Part shown: piece after piece, positions 21,465 through 32,880 of the stretch
How the letters are laid out: each line of letters opens with the position of its first letter
Position numbering within the stretch: the stretch's first letter is position 1
Assembly (NCBI GenBank): GCA_918026815.1
Contig: CAKJVC010000010.1
Span: forward strand, 1,366,501 to 1,430,500
DNA: 64,000 nt
Source of the DNA: Chalara sp. BL73
Taxonomy: Eukaryota; Ascomycota; Leotiomycetes; Helotiales
Direction of reading: 5' to 3'
Notes under the pieces: model-generated
What the model saw: the letters and a program-made list of their open reading frames with translations, nothing else
Told to the model about the DNA's origin: nothing
Databases searched by the model: none
Translations under genes and position numbers: made by a program

Positions 21465-23903
21465 ATGTCTCTTCAATCAGTGCAACCTACATTCGACATT
21501 TGGGGCCTCGGCGTGCAAGCGACGGCAAAAATCTTCGAGATTCTGAGAGCTTGCTCCGATGACGATATCCAAGGAATTATCCTGTTCCCATTAAAGAATT
21601 TTGGCGCCTGGATTGCAGCAGATCAGGATACGATCGCAAACGGTCAAGATGCGCTTAATCAAACGCAAACAAAGACTATTGGTCTCCTCAGAGTAATTAT
21701 TGGGCTTTCCAATAGGGGTTTATCCAAGGAGCTCGCACAAGACATTCATCTCACCACTGCCTTCCTGTTCGTAATTGCTTGTTCCACTTGTTTGAGTGTT
21801 GAACAGACAGGGAAACTGATGTACCAGATGATGGTTCTCAGAAAGCCTCAAACGGCCGATATGATCAATTCTCTGGCCGTGTCTAAGTTCGTAAGGAATG
21901 TGACTGGGTATGGAGATCTCCTTGGCGAAGATGACCCGTCTCAACTGTACTCTATTATTCAGCGTCTTGTTCGCGAAAGACGGCCTCAACAAGATGCCTT
22001 TCCCAGGCTTGAAGACTACCCAGTAGATGAACAGGTCGCGAAACTCCTTCACAATATATTTGACAGCCTTGAAAATATGGAATACAAGCATATTACCCTA
22101 GAAGGTTGTCGAAACGGCCTACTTGTGGCGACCTTATTGTTGTGGCTTCGCAAGAACGATACGGATCTTTCGGTCGACGGATTTCGAGTCTATCCAGATA
22201 AAGGTTTGCCAATGGCACGCCTCTCCATCAACCTTATTCGACCGACGGACCATGATGGCAAATGGAAAATCTACAAGTGGCATCCAGAACCACACCTCAA
22301 GTCGACGATTGACGAGTTACAACTAAACGAATTGTTTGACTCCGGTTATCCCTGCCACCACTATCCGCTGGGCTCAGCCAAAGACCAAATGGCTAATTCA
22401 GGGGCATCGGACCAAGTACTAGATGCCACGGGTCACCTTGCTGCTGCTTTAGTAGACGTCGCTTTCGAGGAGGGCCTCTTGTGCGATCGAGGTCAACGCT
22501 CAGTGCTACCGCTGAAGGACATATGCTCTCAATACTTTGTGAACTCTTATCATACCATTATTACACTTTTCGGATGGGAGGAGCTTAGTCACGAACGACA
22601 ATCCGGTATTGCAGACGCTTTGAAGAGTGAAGTTGCCGCAACAAGAGCAGCACCGGGGTCAACTGATGACGAAGTCGAGTCGCTGCGGCAAGTGATTGTC
22701 AACTGTGGAAGACGCTACTTTGATTCTCACGGAAAGCATATACTGTTGAGAGGAGACTTTGAAACCAATGATGTGATCGAGCGCGCGATACATATCGCCA
22801 CTGAAGCTATTCTTTTCAGCTTCTGCCTCAAACACCCCGCCCGGGCGATGTACAGACCACACACCACACACAGACTATTCCAGAACGCCGTGATCCTGCA
22901 AAACCTATTTTTTAGGACTGCGGACGATACTCAACCTTTGATAAAACCTGGAGGGGGTACAACCGCCGGCCGTCGTACTAACTTGAGGATCGTGGGGTAT
23001 CCATTTTGGGTGTTCCGTATAAACGCTATGCGGGCTATGCTGCAAGGTGGTAAAGATTTGAGTACTCAAGACTTGGCAATTGCATGTAATGGTTATGTTG
23101 TTTATTCAGCAGCATTGCTAGATATAGGCACCAATGTGACGGATCCTCGGAGAGCGTCCGCGCTTTGCATAGTCCCTGGTGCCTTGAGACTCGAGAACAA
23201 GCATGGCCGCTTCGACAGGCTCACTGAGAAGGTTAATGATGGAGTGCTCGCGTCATCATCGTACAACAGGAATCCGAAAACCGTCCAGCTTTTTAAGGAT
23301 AGCAAGTTCTTCGGCATTGACCAGGACGATGCTATTGACAAATCTGGGGCAAAGATAGAGCATCTGGTTAGTACCAATGATGATGTGCTCAATGAAAGTG
23401 TCATATCCCTTGTAACATACTTCCGCCTGAAACCCGACGTCGAAGCCCCTCCTATGGGAGGCGTTGTATACGCGGTACATGATACTACACCACTCAACCG
23501 GGTGCCAACTGAAGCCTTTCCGAGGAATTATGCTGGATCAATCGACATCACGACAACGAGCTGGGAAGCATCGATCAACGCTATTGTGTTTGGGACGCAC
23601 ATACGGGATCATAATTTGGCGCGAATACAAGAAGAAATTCTTGCACAAACATGGAAAGAGAACGGGTGTCTAGGACAAAATATGCAGTGGTTGCTAGTGG
23701 GAAAGACGGCGAACCCTAAAACACGATATTACGTCTCCACCACTTGTTACGATGAGCAACTGCGCTTTTTCCAAGCCGGGATTATTCCAATGGAGGATGG
23801 TAGGAGAGTTTTCATCCGTCAACTTGATGTACCATTGATGCAGTGTATAAAGGAGGCAATGGAGGCCTGTGGCAATAATTCAAAATGGGTTATCATCTCA
23901 TAG
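21465..23903 (+). CDS. Large protein of unknown function, 812 residues
   Basis: A single intact exon, soluble-looking, with no signal peptide and no long hydrophobic segment. I recognise no domain. Segments such as DRGQRSVLPLKDICSQYFVN and YHTIITLFGWEELSHERQSG have the even, well-conserved look of a real protein, and codon quality is maintained to the stop. It starts MSLQSVQPTFDIWGLG; an in-frame alternative with an upstream exon cannot be excluded. Similar long hypothetical proteins are common in Helotiales-type genomes, but that is impression, not a search result. Function unknown. Confidence 0.6.
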   Translation: MSLQSVQPTFDIWGLGVQATAKIFEILRACSDDDIQGIILFPLKNFGAWIAADQDTIANGQDALNQTQTKTIGLLRVIIGLSNRGLSKELAQDIHLTTAFLFVIACSTCLSVEQTGKLMYQMMVLRKPQTADMINSLAVSKFVRNVTGYGDLLGEDDPSQLYSIIQRLVRERRPQQDAFPRLEDYPVDEQVAKLLHNIFDSLENMEYKHITLEGCRNGLLVATLLLWLRKNDTDLSVDGFRVYPDKGLPMARLSINLIRPTDHDGKWKIYKWHPEPHLKSTIDELQLNELFDSGYPCHHYPLGSAKDQMANSGASDQVLDATGHLAAALVDVAFEEGLLCDRGQRSVLPLKDICSQYFVNSYHTIITLFGWEELSHERQSGIADALKSEVAATRAAPGSTDDEVESLRQVIVNCGRRYFDSHGKHILLRGDFETNDVIERAIHIATEAILFSFCLKHPARAMYRPHTTHRLFQNAVILQNLFFRTADDTQPLIKPGGGTTAGRRTNLRIVGYPFWVFRINAMRAMLQGGKDLSTQDLAIACNGYVVYSAALLDIGTNVTDPRRASALCIVPGALRLENKHGRFDRLTEKVNDGVLASSSYNRNPKTVQLFKDSKFFGIDQDDAIDKSGAKIEHLVSTNDDVLNESVISLVTYFRLKPDVEAPPMGGVVYAVHDTTPLNRVPTEAFPRNYAGSIDITTTSWEASINAIVFGTHIRDHNLARIQEEILAQTWKENGCLGQNMQWLLVGKTANPKTRYYVSTTCYDEQLRFFQAGIIPMEDGRRVFIRQLDVPLMQCIKEAMEACGNNSKWVIIS

Positions 23904-26151
23904 AGTTATCAAACACAGTTTGGCTAATGCATGGGGGAAAGGTTATAATGAATATAATTGCCGATATTGTTTTAGAATTTAATCGATTCATCGAAGAACT
24001 ATAAAAGTAGTAGCGACTAGGGTATACCTCGGATATACGATCCTATTTTTTTACGAGCCAACCAGTAGTCCAGGTGTCTAACATCTAATTTATGGGCGTG
24101 GTTTCACCTTCCACACTGTTCCGCGTCGTCGCCTGATCTAACTTCACGTGCCTCTGCGTACTCAATCGGCATCTACCTGACCCGTCCCTCGCCCGACTTT
24201 CATGTCAATGCTATGCTGACATCAATCTGCCTAGCTTGATGATAACTGACAATTTCGGCGTGTAATCCTCGAGGTTGACCCCATCTATCTTTTTCATGTA
24301 AGCCGAACAGCCCATTAGGTAATGATGTATTACTGAAGTAATTTGTTTTGTTCGTACTTCCGAAGCTGCCAATTCACTTCGGAAAGCAAGACCTCGGAAG
24401 ATTCAACCACAGGGGACTTGCCCGAATATCGTATTTTTCAAAGACTACCGATATTTCAGCACTCAAGGTCAAGTCATCATGTTCGGAGCTGCTAATGCGC
24501 AAGTTGTCCTTGGCCAACGTGGATAACGCAGGGGTTGTGGCAATATCCGCCGATCCCAAATAAGGAAATAAGTCTTCTATCCCGATGTCATCACACTGAA
24601 GTTCACCTGTATGGCTTAAACTGTGTTCGTGAAGGTAATCTTGTTATTCATTTGATTTATTCCGTTTTAAATGAGTGCCGTTATCGAAATCACTTCCTAG
24701 AGAATCACCCTAATCCCCTCTACTGACATATTAGGAGAGGGGCTTTGTCACGGTCCCCAAGGCTGACGATGAAATCCGTAAAGATGCCTTGGGGGTCACA
24801 TTCTCTATGGCACACATCCCAGTAATGCCTCAAAGTCATGCGGTCAGGAGGGTATGCCTTTTTCAAATGTGCTGGTCTGTTGTGCAATGGTAAGACAAGA
24901 TCATAAGAAGCAAACCCACTGATCTTCAGAGTCGCCGGGTGTATCACGAGAAGCCTTGCATCATGGACTTCACGATTCGGCGATTGCATCAATAAGCAGA
25001 CTGCGGAATGGGTCAAGTTGGGTTGGGTTGGGTTGGGTTTTTGACCTCCCGACCCGAACCACAGGAACTTCAGTAATTTGGCTAAATTATTAATATATTT
25101 ACAATTGTTTGTATCACTTTGCTGAGTGATACTTCTTGGTTTTGATAACTTGCAATTGCTCAAGTCGGTTACCCGCAGGGCACGTAGCACCGCGATCTCT
25201 GCGCAGTGCTAGTATGCTCGTTGTAGGTGGTTGACTTGTTCTCGATTCATGCTAAATTCTAATCTACCTGCAAGAGCTATAATACATTCATGTGGTCTGT
25301 GCGTCGCGGGATATTCACGTGACTTTGGCTGCATACCATCACCTTACTTCCGTCCCGCTCAAATCATACTTCTCCAACCTCAGAGACCGGAAACTATTGT
25401 CGGGCAAGAAAATAGAGTGACCAAGCCTGTTTTTTATCAGAAGCGCATATAGAAGGGCCACCATTCCTTTCGAATACTTGGGCCGTAGCGTTTGGTGTTC
25501 GTGAGGTTCGGAGGTTTGGTTTTCGACGCGTCGGTAATTTGTTGATGGAAGATAATCGCTCGCAGTCATTTGGCTTCCTTTCTCAGCTGCTACTAGAGAA
25601 TAGACCCTGAAAAACCCTGACCTATTCTCTACTGGTACTCGTACTGACACCCATCGCCGCGTGAAAGCAAGACTGTTGATATGCCCAAACCCTCACCGGA
25701 GTACTTCCAGCATATATGATGCCCCGCGGAGCCCTCCAGATTAATGCCAATCCGCTTATTCGATACACACTGCTTGGCTCAAGCTCCTTCACGTCCCGCC
25801 ATCAAAAAACGCTCTACGCCCTCGATTTCGGAGCCGAGACGTGTGGAAAGGCTAGTAAAGGTACCGTGGATTAAAGTTTAGACCGTCTCTACCTCCAAAT
25901 ATGCATATCCTTGATCTTTGGAAATTTAAATTGATTGTTTGTGTTCCCAAGCCGACGCAGCCTAGCACTCTGAGGTGACACTGAGAACCCAGTTTTCCCA
26001 GTTTTCCCAGCTTGCCTTAAATTTAAGGTGCCAGAGATCGGCTGGGTCGATACCCTGACCCACCCCAGCTAGAGCGAAGAGCTGAATGCCCTGGTCTAGC
26101 CGAGCCCGCTAATCAGACAGCTAGATAAGAGTTTCTCTTGATGGTTCTCCA
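23904..26151. other. 2.2 kb intergenic
   Basis: Open frames at 24720..25190 (-) and 25339..25650 (-) have no recognisable family. The former owes part of its length to the GGGTT repeat at 25020. Nothing else is identified. Confidence 0.4.
25020..25037 (+). other. G-quadruplex motif (GGGTT)4
   Basis: Four GGG tracts separated by TT, flanked by GGTCAA on the left and TTGACC on the right as an inverted pair. This fits the canonical intramolecular G4 pattern. It is a short internal array, not the TTAGGG telomere repeat. Confidence 0.6.
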
Positions 26152-26318
26152 TGTCGGATGCCTATCACGTAGCAAAAGGCGTAGTAGCTATTGACTACGC
26201 TCTTGCTGGTGTGGTTATGGTTCCTTGATTCTTGATTCTAAGCTATGGCCTATTGCCAGGTAAATATAGGTGATAGAAGACCCGCAATTCCGGGAAACTA
26301 TGTACATGCATTCTAACA
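26152..26318 (+). mobile_element. Solo LTR, family A, copy 1
   Basis: Begins TGTCGGATGCC and ends GCATTCTAACA, so the ends are inverted copies of each other. Related copies lie at 30870, 35805, 36217 and 55581. It contains the GTAGCAAAAGGCG block and the hairpin arms GCGTAGT/ACTACGC at 26179..26200. The flanks (ctcca/ctcag) match only partly. Copia-type LTR by its termini; no internal coding region is present. Confidence 0.75.
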
Positions 26319-26578
26319 CTCAGACAGTGATTCAAAATCCATCGTGAAATATCGAGGTTACATAGAGATATCAGATGCAAGTAATATACAGTAGGGTCGG
26401 CGTCTGATCATTCCGTCGAGAAATTATCCCGCGAATTACGGTAGGAGTGTGAGATTTCGCAGGGGCCAGTTCCTATTAATGAATTTCGTGCGTCAAGGCT
26501 GTGCCGCACTTTTGTATCTCTTATACCCTCCAAGCCTTCCAACCTTTTGGCGTGGAGAAGACATATTTCTTTCAAACT

Positions 26579-29114
26579 ATGGATCACGAAAAGCCGCAAG
26601 CAGTGTCGCATCACGTTTTAGAGTATGTGGAGATGAGTCACTCTACCAACTATTCGGATCTGCAGCATGCCGGGACACCCTCAATCATCGAGCTTGACGG
26701 GGTTGAGCAAGTTGAGGAGAGAATGGACTGTCGAGGCGAGAATGTGTGGTAAGGACTCAATTGAGCACTAGCTATTTAGATCGAACCTCACACTTGTATA
26801 GGAGAGTGCTTAATGAAAGGCAAATCAACGTAAGCACTTTGAATTATCATTTCGGGATGGTTAGCTAACGAACGGGATAGATGATAGCATTTTCCGGGTA
26901 GATTAACTTAAACAACTCAGCCTAAAACACAACTGACAAGATTCTTCTGCATAGAACAATCGGAAATGGTGCGTTAGCCTACGATCAGTGGAGGAGCTGT
27001 AATTTATATTAACTAATCTCTTCAGGTCTCTTTCTCGGCAGTGGTAGAACCCTCTCCCGAGCTGGGCCCGGCGGCGCAGTTATGTGTTACATACTCGTGG
27101 GTACTGTTATGTCATCCGTCATGTCCTGCCTTGGAGAGATGACAGCCTTGATGCCGGTGAATGCTCCGGTCATGGAGTTTCCTCGACGCTTCCTAGATCG
27201 CGGAGTGGGTTTTGCAATTGGTTGGATGTATTGGTAGGCTTTACCAAAAGCTCGTTATCCCAATTGGACTGACACAACAAAGGTTCGCATATGTCATTAT
27301 TGCTGCCGATGAGTTTGTAGCAGTTTCGCAATCAGTTAGGTTTCGCTATGACGATGGGAAGACATTCTTGCAATGGACGGTTGGGCAGAATGTTGATCCC
27401 GCTGTGTGGATCTCACTCTTTCTAGTCTTGGTCATCATAATCAACATGTTTCCAGTAAAGGTATGACGGCAGTCCAGAGGAAAGCCCCGAGAAGTTGACA
27501 CGAGTACAGTATTTTGGAGAGTTCGAGTACATATTTGGGTGCATCAAGTTGACATTCATTGTTATGCTTATTGTGCTGATGCTAACCCTGGCCACTATGA
27601 AGCGTAAGCGTATTCAGGGACCTTTGCTATCCACCGAAACTAATGATCTGTGGCATACAGCGCGAGCGAATGCATATTATGACGTGGCACCTGGAACAAA
27701 ATGTAAGATGAGCGACCCAAAACAACCTTCAGTTCGTGATTGCACATGCTGAAGAATCTCTGTTCAGATTGGAATCAGCCTTATGGGCTCTTTAGAAATG
27801 TTTTCCAGGTCAAAAATGAGGATGGTGATGTGCAGCGACTCATTACAGGGGGAGTGGGGACATTTCTTGGGATGTGGTATGCTCGAGATTGATATCCTCC
27901 CAGCTTAGTAAATTTCCTGACATGGATAGGACGGGCATTGTGAACTCGATATTCTCATATATTGGAATGGATATCGTAGCCGCCACAGCCGCCGAGTCAA
28001 GATCCCTCTCCAACTCTGAGAGTATGAAGATGGCTGCCCGAAAGATCAGCTTGCGCATCATCACATTGTACACTCTTGCAGTACTGGCAGCCTCATTCGT
28101 CGTTCCCTACGATCATCCATTCATTAATGGCGGTGGGCAATCAGTGGGCTCTCACTCGGTCTTTATAATTGCTGTGGTTGAGGCTGGAATTCCATCAGCT
28201 GCACATTTCTTTAACGCTATTTTTGCCTTCTCGGCTTTCACATGCGCGATTAACTCTACATATGTTGGGTCTAGGGTTTTGTATACTTTGGCATTACAAG
28301 GACAGACTAGTCCGGATTTCATTACCAGGAGACTGAAGCGCTGCCGTAATGGTGTTCCAATCAGATCTGTGCTGGCGACTTGCTCATTGATGTTGATTGG
28401 GTATATGGGACGAACTGGAGCGCCAGGCCAGGTATGCATACCTCGCCCAACCACAATTTCCATACTAATCATGTGGCAAGAGAATGAACGAACTATCATC
28501 AAACGGTGTAGTATCCTGCCTCATCGTATTCTTCATCATCTGCGCAACTTACCTCTGCTTCTTCCGAACGTACATCATACCACCTCCGTCCACTTCTTTA
28601 CCTACTGGCAAACTAACAAACAACAGCCTGGAAGACGCCAAGCTCTGCGGTAACACCTCCGAAGCCCAATCCGCAAGCTACGACCGAAACCATCCCCGGT
28701 ATCCCTACAAATCGCACGGCCAATGGCTCAGAGCTGCCTACGGTTGTTCTGCATGCGCTATTCTAGTCATGTTCAATGGCATTAAAGCTTTTCTGCAAAA
28801 CCCATTCAGCAAGAGGGAGATTGTTGCTCAATACATCAGCGTAAGCCCCATTCAATCATCCCCCGTCAACATCAAGGAACATGAATAATTGTAAAATACA
28901 GGTCCCCGTATTCTTCCTCTTAATAATCGGCTATAAACTCCGCAAGCACGGTATCAAACCGCAAAACTGGTGGCCGGAGAGATCGAACGATCTAAGGAAT
29001 ACGGTGCAGGCGACCAGCGAGACGAGGAAGGGCAGGCTGGAGTTTCCGGATCACGGCCTGACGGCGGAGAATGGGAGGACGTTTGCTAAATGGTTGTGGG
29101 CGTGGATAAAATAA
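26579..29114 (+). CDS. Amino acid permease (AAP/YAT family), 13 exons, 625 residues
   Basis: Plasma-membrane amino acid/proton symporter. Exons: 26579-26748, 26802-26829, 26881-26897, 26955-26968, 27026-27233, 27283-27460, 27510-27603, 27661-27702, 27768-27876, 27930-28431, 28481-28569, 28627-28840, 28902-29114; they total 1878 nt in one frame. The spliced protein reads W-RVLNERQIN-MIAFSGTIGNGLFLGSG, then AGPGGAVMCYILVGTVMSS, SCLGEMTALMPVNAPVMEF, FAIGWMYWFAYVIIAADE, NMFPVKYFGEFEYIFGCIK, SIFSYIGMDIVAATAAESR and a C-terminal YPYKSHGQWLRAAYG, all typical of fungal AAPs. Exons 2-4 are only 28, 17 and 14 nt. Apparent stops in the genomic frame all fall in introns, so the gene looks intact. Start chosen at MDHEKPQ. 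Substrate range cannot be read from sequence. Confidence 0.88.
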
Positions 29115-29466
29115 TAGGATCTCTAAATTGCTTGGTGTATCTAAGGCTGAGCTACAAATGGCGTTTGAGGAAGTGCGTCAAACGGAACGTCTATAGGCGG
29201 TATTATCACAGAGTAGGTCGTAGAATAGGGCATAAAAATCTGATTCTATAGCTAATAGAATCAACTATATGAGAGGTCAAAATAGGGGTTGTCATGCAAA
29301 GAGCTGATTAAGTAAAATCCGGCCAACAAAGTGCGCAGCATGGGTGGGATGTTAATGAATGGATTTTAATAAATGGAGATAGCATGTATATAGCGCATCT
29401 TGTTCTCGGGATTCGATATTTTCTGTTTTTTATGGTTCCTTTGCTCTTGTTTGTTTTTCGGTTATT

Positions 29467-29748
29467 TTGCGTTCGCATTCAAGTCTCAGATTTCTTTTTC
29501 CTAAAGAAATCGGCCCCGAATTGTGGACTAGAGGAGGCAAGCTATACCCTGTGTACGGCCATAACACTTCTAATATCATTGAAACGATCAATTCGGTTTG
29601 GGATGTTTATCGAAAATTGCCTCCCCTTCAGCTTATTAGTGGCATTTACCTTGCGGTCACCGACATGTTCTTTACAAGAAGAAAAGAAGGTTGCGAATTC
29701 GATAGCCTCGCCGACGTACCAATGGCCAAATTCAAGACCTGCCTCTAG
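29467..29748 (+). pseudogene. Mutator-like (MULE) transposase remnant
   Basis: The frame reads PELWTRGGKLYPVYGHNTSN, IIETINSVWDVYRKLPPLQL and IYLAVTDMFFTRRKEG. These resemble the segment after the MULE catalytic core, where TSNIxES...LPxLxML is conserved, just ahead of the SWIM zinc finger. No catalytic part remains upstream, and the downstream sequence to 30010 gives no clear SWIM motif. Alternative: another host gene of unknown family. Confidence 0.4.
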
Positions 29749-30201
29749 TTCGGGATCCAAGCTTCGAGTGTTCGTGGCGAAGGCACTTCGATTTGTGATC
29801 CTTGCGAAAAAGAAGTCGGACGATTGGAAATCAGCCGACATAGGATCGTTGCTTGCAGGAAATGAAGAGCTAGCTACGGATGTGGTCCAGATTTTGCGAG
29901 GAATCAATGGGATTCCGGTTCTCGTTCCACACAGCGTGGGCTTTTGCTTTTTTCACGTTCATGGCGAGAAAGTCTGCTTGATAGAGAGGAGTAGGTGGGC
30001 ATACTATTGAGCATACTGCGCAATCAAGCGTACTGCTGGACTATTAGATCGCGGGAATCAAAATATCAATTTAGATTGAGCAGTAATTAACTTAGCGAGT
30101 ATAAACTCAGAGTTCCTTCTTCTCTTACTATTTGGGCTAAACTGGTCTATGTGAACATTCCTGGATTCAACTCCCATCCATTGCATCCGCCTAGTTTACG
30201 G

Positions 30202-30593
30202 TCAATGCAGACGATAGCTCTTGATATTCTTAGCAGGATTAAGAGTGTGCGCGCCTTTATTGACTCCCCAGTTGCCGCCATTGCAATCCGCTCCCTCGTA
30301 AACAGTCAAGGAAGTAGGGTCAGGATAGCCAGATGTGGCCGGATCCCAGTAAATGTTTTTGGTGTTATATCTACCCCACCAGTCCCTACTGAGTTTTCTG
30401 CATGATACATCCGCCGTTCCATGGGTTTTCCTAGTTTTGATTTAGTTTCAACAAGAGGAGAGGAGACGGTTAAGGAAACATTTAGGAAACTCTCATACCA
30501 CAAGTGTCCATTGCCGTCCTGGAAATCGACTGTCCATGCAGAAACGTTGGACAGCAGTAAAGCTGTGACAGGGAGGCAGATAGTGAGCTTCAT
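30202..30593 (-). CDS. Small secreted protein, 107 residues, two exons
   Basis: Exon 1 is 30593..30499 and exon 2 is 30430..30202, with an intron GTATGA...AACTAG that splits the Trp codon TG|G. The precursor starts with a signal peptide (MKLTICLPVTALLLSNVSA). The mature part reads WTVDFQDGNGHLW-KTHGTA, RDWWGRYNTKNIYW, LTVYEGADCNGGNWG and ends KNIKSYRLH. Two mature cysteines (VSC, ADC) could form one disulphide. The VYEGADCNGGNWG/IKSYRL pattern is reminiscent of beta-gamma-crystallin-like fungal secreted proteins; that is a suggestion only. The unspliced frame stops early, so the C-terminal half is visible only after splicing. Confidence 0.7.
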
Positions 30594-30869
30594 AGTGGTG
30601 GATTTCCTTTATGCTATTAGTATTCAAGCTTTACATAAAAGCGAAGAAGTGCCAGTTCCTGTAGAAAGGGTAGTAAAAGGAGATCCTTCTTACTTTATCT
30701 TGTAGTAGAGGTTTACCAGAAGACTTATATCTTTTTTGATGCTCTTGAATTTTTTGGATTTCTGTAGGCTTTATACTTGGCCATCACCTATTGTCTTACA
30801 AATTTCGAATGGGAAGCCTACCCATTACCCGATTATGTAGGATCGTTGCTAATTTCGGATGTACTATAG

Positions 30870-31055
30870 TGTTGGAATGCATGTAAATAGTTTCACGCGA
30901 TCCACCGGATCACAGGAATTGTGGGTCTTCTATCACCTACACTTACCTGGCAATAGGCCGTAGCTTAGATCCAAATCAATAAAGGAACCATAACCACACC
31001 AGAAAGAGCGTAGTCAATAGCCACTACGCCTTTGTTACGTGATAGGTATCCGACA
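30870..31055 (-). mobile_element. Solo LTR, family A, copy 2, with perfect target duplication
   Basis: 186 bp in reverse orientation relative to the copy at 26152: on + it begins TGTTGGAATGC and ends TATCCGACA. It is flanked by TATAG on both sides (30865-30869 and 31056-31060), a perfect 5-bp target-site duplication that fixes the element borders. Hairpin arms GCGTAGT/ACTACGC are conserved. Confidence 0.85.
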
Positions 31056-32268
31056 TATAGCCTGCTGTATTCATATAATCCTTCTTTCGACCGCAGGAGC
31101 TGAACAGATCCTCAGGCGTTACGTGAAATTATCCAGCCGATTAATGTGGAGATTAGACTTTCAAGGAATAAATTCGCGCAGAAAATCGTGTACAATGTCA
31201 AGTACGCCTGGGAAAGTGCCCGAGAAACGCCCGATAAAAACTAGACAGTGGCTTTTCGTGTACTACACTTCTAGATTAATTTGTTTTGATCCTGGTATTC
31301 CCATCAAAGGTTACAAATCCCGGATCACTATGCACCATATGCCTCCTTTATCCTCAATTTGAATAGGCTGTTGACTGTTGCCTAAGAATTCAGGGACCTT
31401 GTACCAGTGCTGGTCAAGCCACAATCTAGGGCAAGGTCGCTTATCAAAAACTAGAGCCTTATCAACAAATCTATTTGAAAGCAGACGGTGGGGACAGAGG
31501 GACGGATGTGCGCCGCTCGAAAAGCATACCCCTCTAGGAAGGGAGTTAAAACGCACCTTACCAGCTCTACGGGACGTGCCTTTCGTTTGGTCAGCGCTTA
31601 TTCCAGCATCTGTCTTCGCCAAACCTATATAAAGCACTTGACCATGTTTCTAAATCAAGTAAGAGCAGACATAAAAAGCGATCATATTTTGCTCCCTTGG
31701 GCATATGTACACCATGGATTAATCCTAGAAATCTCTTACGTTTTAATCTGCAGCTTTTTCTACGAACAGACCACCTCCAACCGTCGGCCCAATAGGAGAA
31801 TCGGGATCGCTTCTTTCTCTGCACCCTGCTCTTTTTGATCTCTCCTCTGCAACCCCGCCACTGCAGTTCATCGTTCCTATCAATTTGTGTAATAGGACTC
31901 AGCCACATTATCTCAATTTCAATTGACCTTCTCCATATTCTATAGTGAAGTAGTATTATTGATGATATCACGATAGCTACGTGACCTATATGTAGCGGAA
32001 TAGGGAATTAACCTTTCGGTCAATTCAAGTGCCATTTTGGCCAGCTGGCGTAGCGGTAAAACCTATTCCCTTCCTTGTCATTACAGATGAGCTAATTAAG
32101 AATTCGAGGAAACTGGGTAGCTTTATCTTCATTCAGTCTCGTTCTGCTTTAGTTTGGTATCAAGTGACTTTCCGTTACGGAAAGAACAGTCGGGCCTTTG
32201 TCGCACAAACCTGATATACCTGACTCCCCTCTTTTTTTCTCACCAATACATCAAACCTTCTCACAAGT
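31056..32268. other. Intergenic, unrecognised
   Basis: A reverse frame at 31311..31637 (108 residues) contains RPCPRLWLDQHWYKVPEFL, which looks protein-like, but I cannot place it. At 32037 TGGCGTAGCGGT resembles a tRNA A box without a matching B box. Nothing else seen. Confidence 0.4.
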
Positions 32269-32880
32269 ATGGCTGTGGTCCTTTCTGGTAAAGAGCGCAG
32301 TTACATTTCGTCTCCGAGATCTCTCAAAAATTCAGAGACCACAGGTGGACTGAAACCCATAATTTTATTTATCGATTGTCCACTTTCGTCAGCTCTCCCG
32401 TCTCCAAGGACTCTGCTCGCTGACTCAACCACCCCGCCCTCCTCTTCAAACAGTTTATCCCTCGGTGCTAACTGGGAGGGCCAGGCCGACAAAGTCCAAA
32501 TTACCCCTCCCCCGTCCAATAACGACGCAGCATGGCACGACCAGGTCCGAGACCTGCCACCTCCAACGAACCCTCTGCCAGGTAATCCCAACACGGTTTC
32601 ACAAATTTCTAGCTGCACTTCAAGAAAGCCGTTGAGGCCGAAGTCTCTGGATCCAGCCGAATACGCGGAGGATGGTACAGCGGTGCGAATTCGGCCATCG
32701 AGGAACGTAGATTACCTATCGCACAATTGGAAGGAGGAAGACATTTGGTCGTCATGGAAGTATATCGTGTCAGAGCGACAAGCGTGTGACAATACTACGA
32801 GGCTAGAAAATGCATTGAGGAGGACGTGGGCGAAGTCAAAGAACAAGTTGAAGATGGCCTCCCCAAAATCACTCAATTAG
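32269..32880 (+). pseudogene. PF08550 (DUF1752, AreA-GATA-like N-terminal) protein, truncated
   Basis: A 203-residue frame. Residues 1-125 are Ser/Pro-rich low-complexity sequence. Residues about 148-200 read RNVDYLSHNWKEEDIWSSWK, RLENALRRTWAKSKNKLKM and SPKSLN, the start of the PF08550 domain found in fungal nitrogen/glucose regulatory proteins. Homologues have RLENASWRTWAKSK and continue through SPETLNWLKDCDVTWLYGP; here the frame stops at LN, and one conserved Trp position reads Arg. A short N-terminal relic or pseudogene is most likely. Confidence 0.6.

Noticed and set aside
25018..25040. Internal telomere repeat
   Set aside because: The unit is GGGTT, not TTAGGG, and there are only four copies.
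27231..27480. In-frame stops in the amino acid permease suggesting a pseudogene
   Set aside because: Every stop falls inside a GT-AG interval of 48-70 nt, and removing these restores conserved motifs and a single frame of 626 codons.
29542..29907. Glycosyltransferase-like reverse frame beginning IPRKIW
   Set aside because: Only the first six residues fit; no DxD or other conserved block follows, and it is antisense to the transposase remnant.
29384..30010. 208-residue membrane-like protein on +
   Set aside because: The hydrophobic start comes from T-rich DNA, and the frame conflicts with the better supported MULE-type remnant.
32037..32060. tRNA gene suggested by TGGCGTAGCGGT
   Set aside because: No B box within 80 nt and no acceptor stem.
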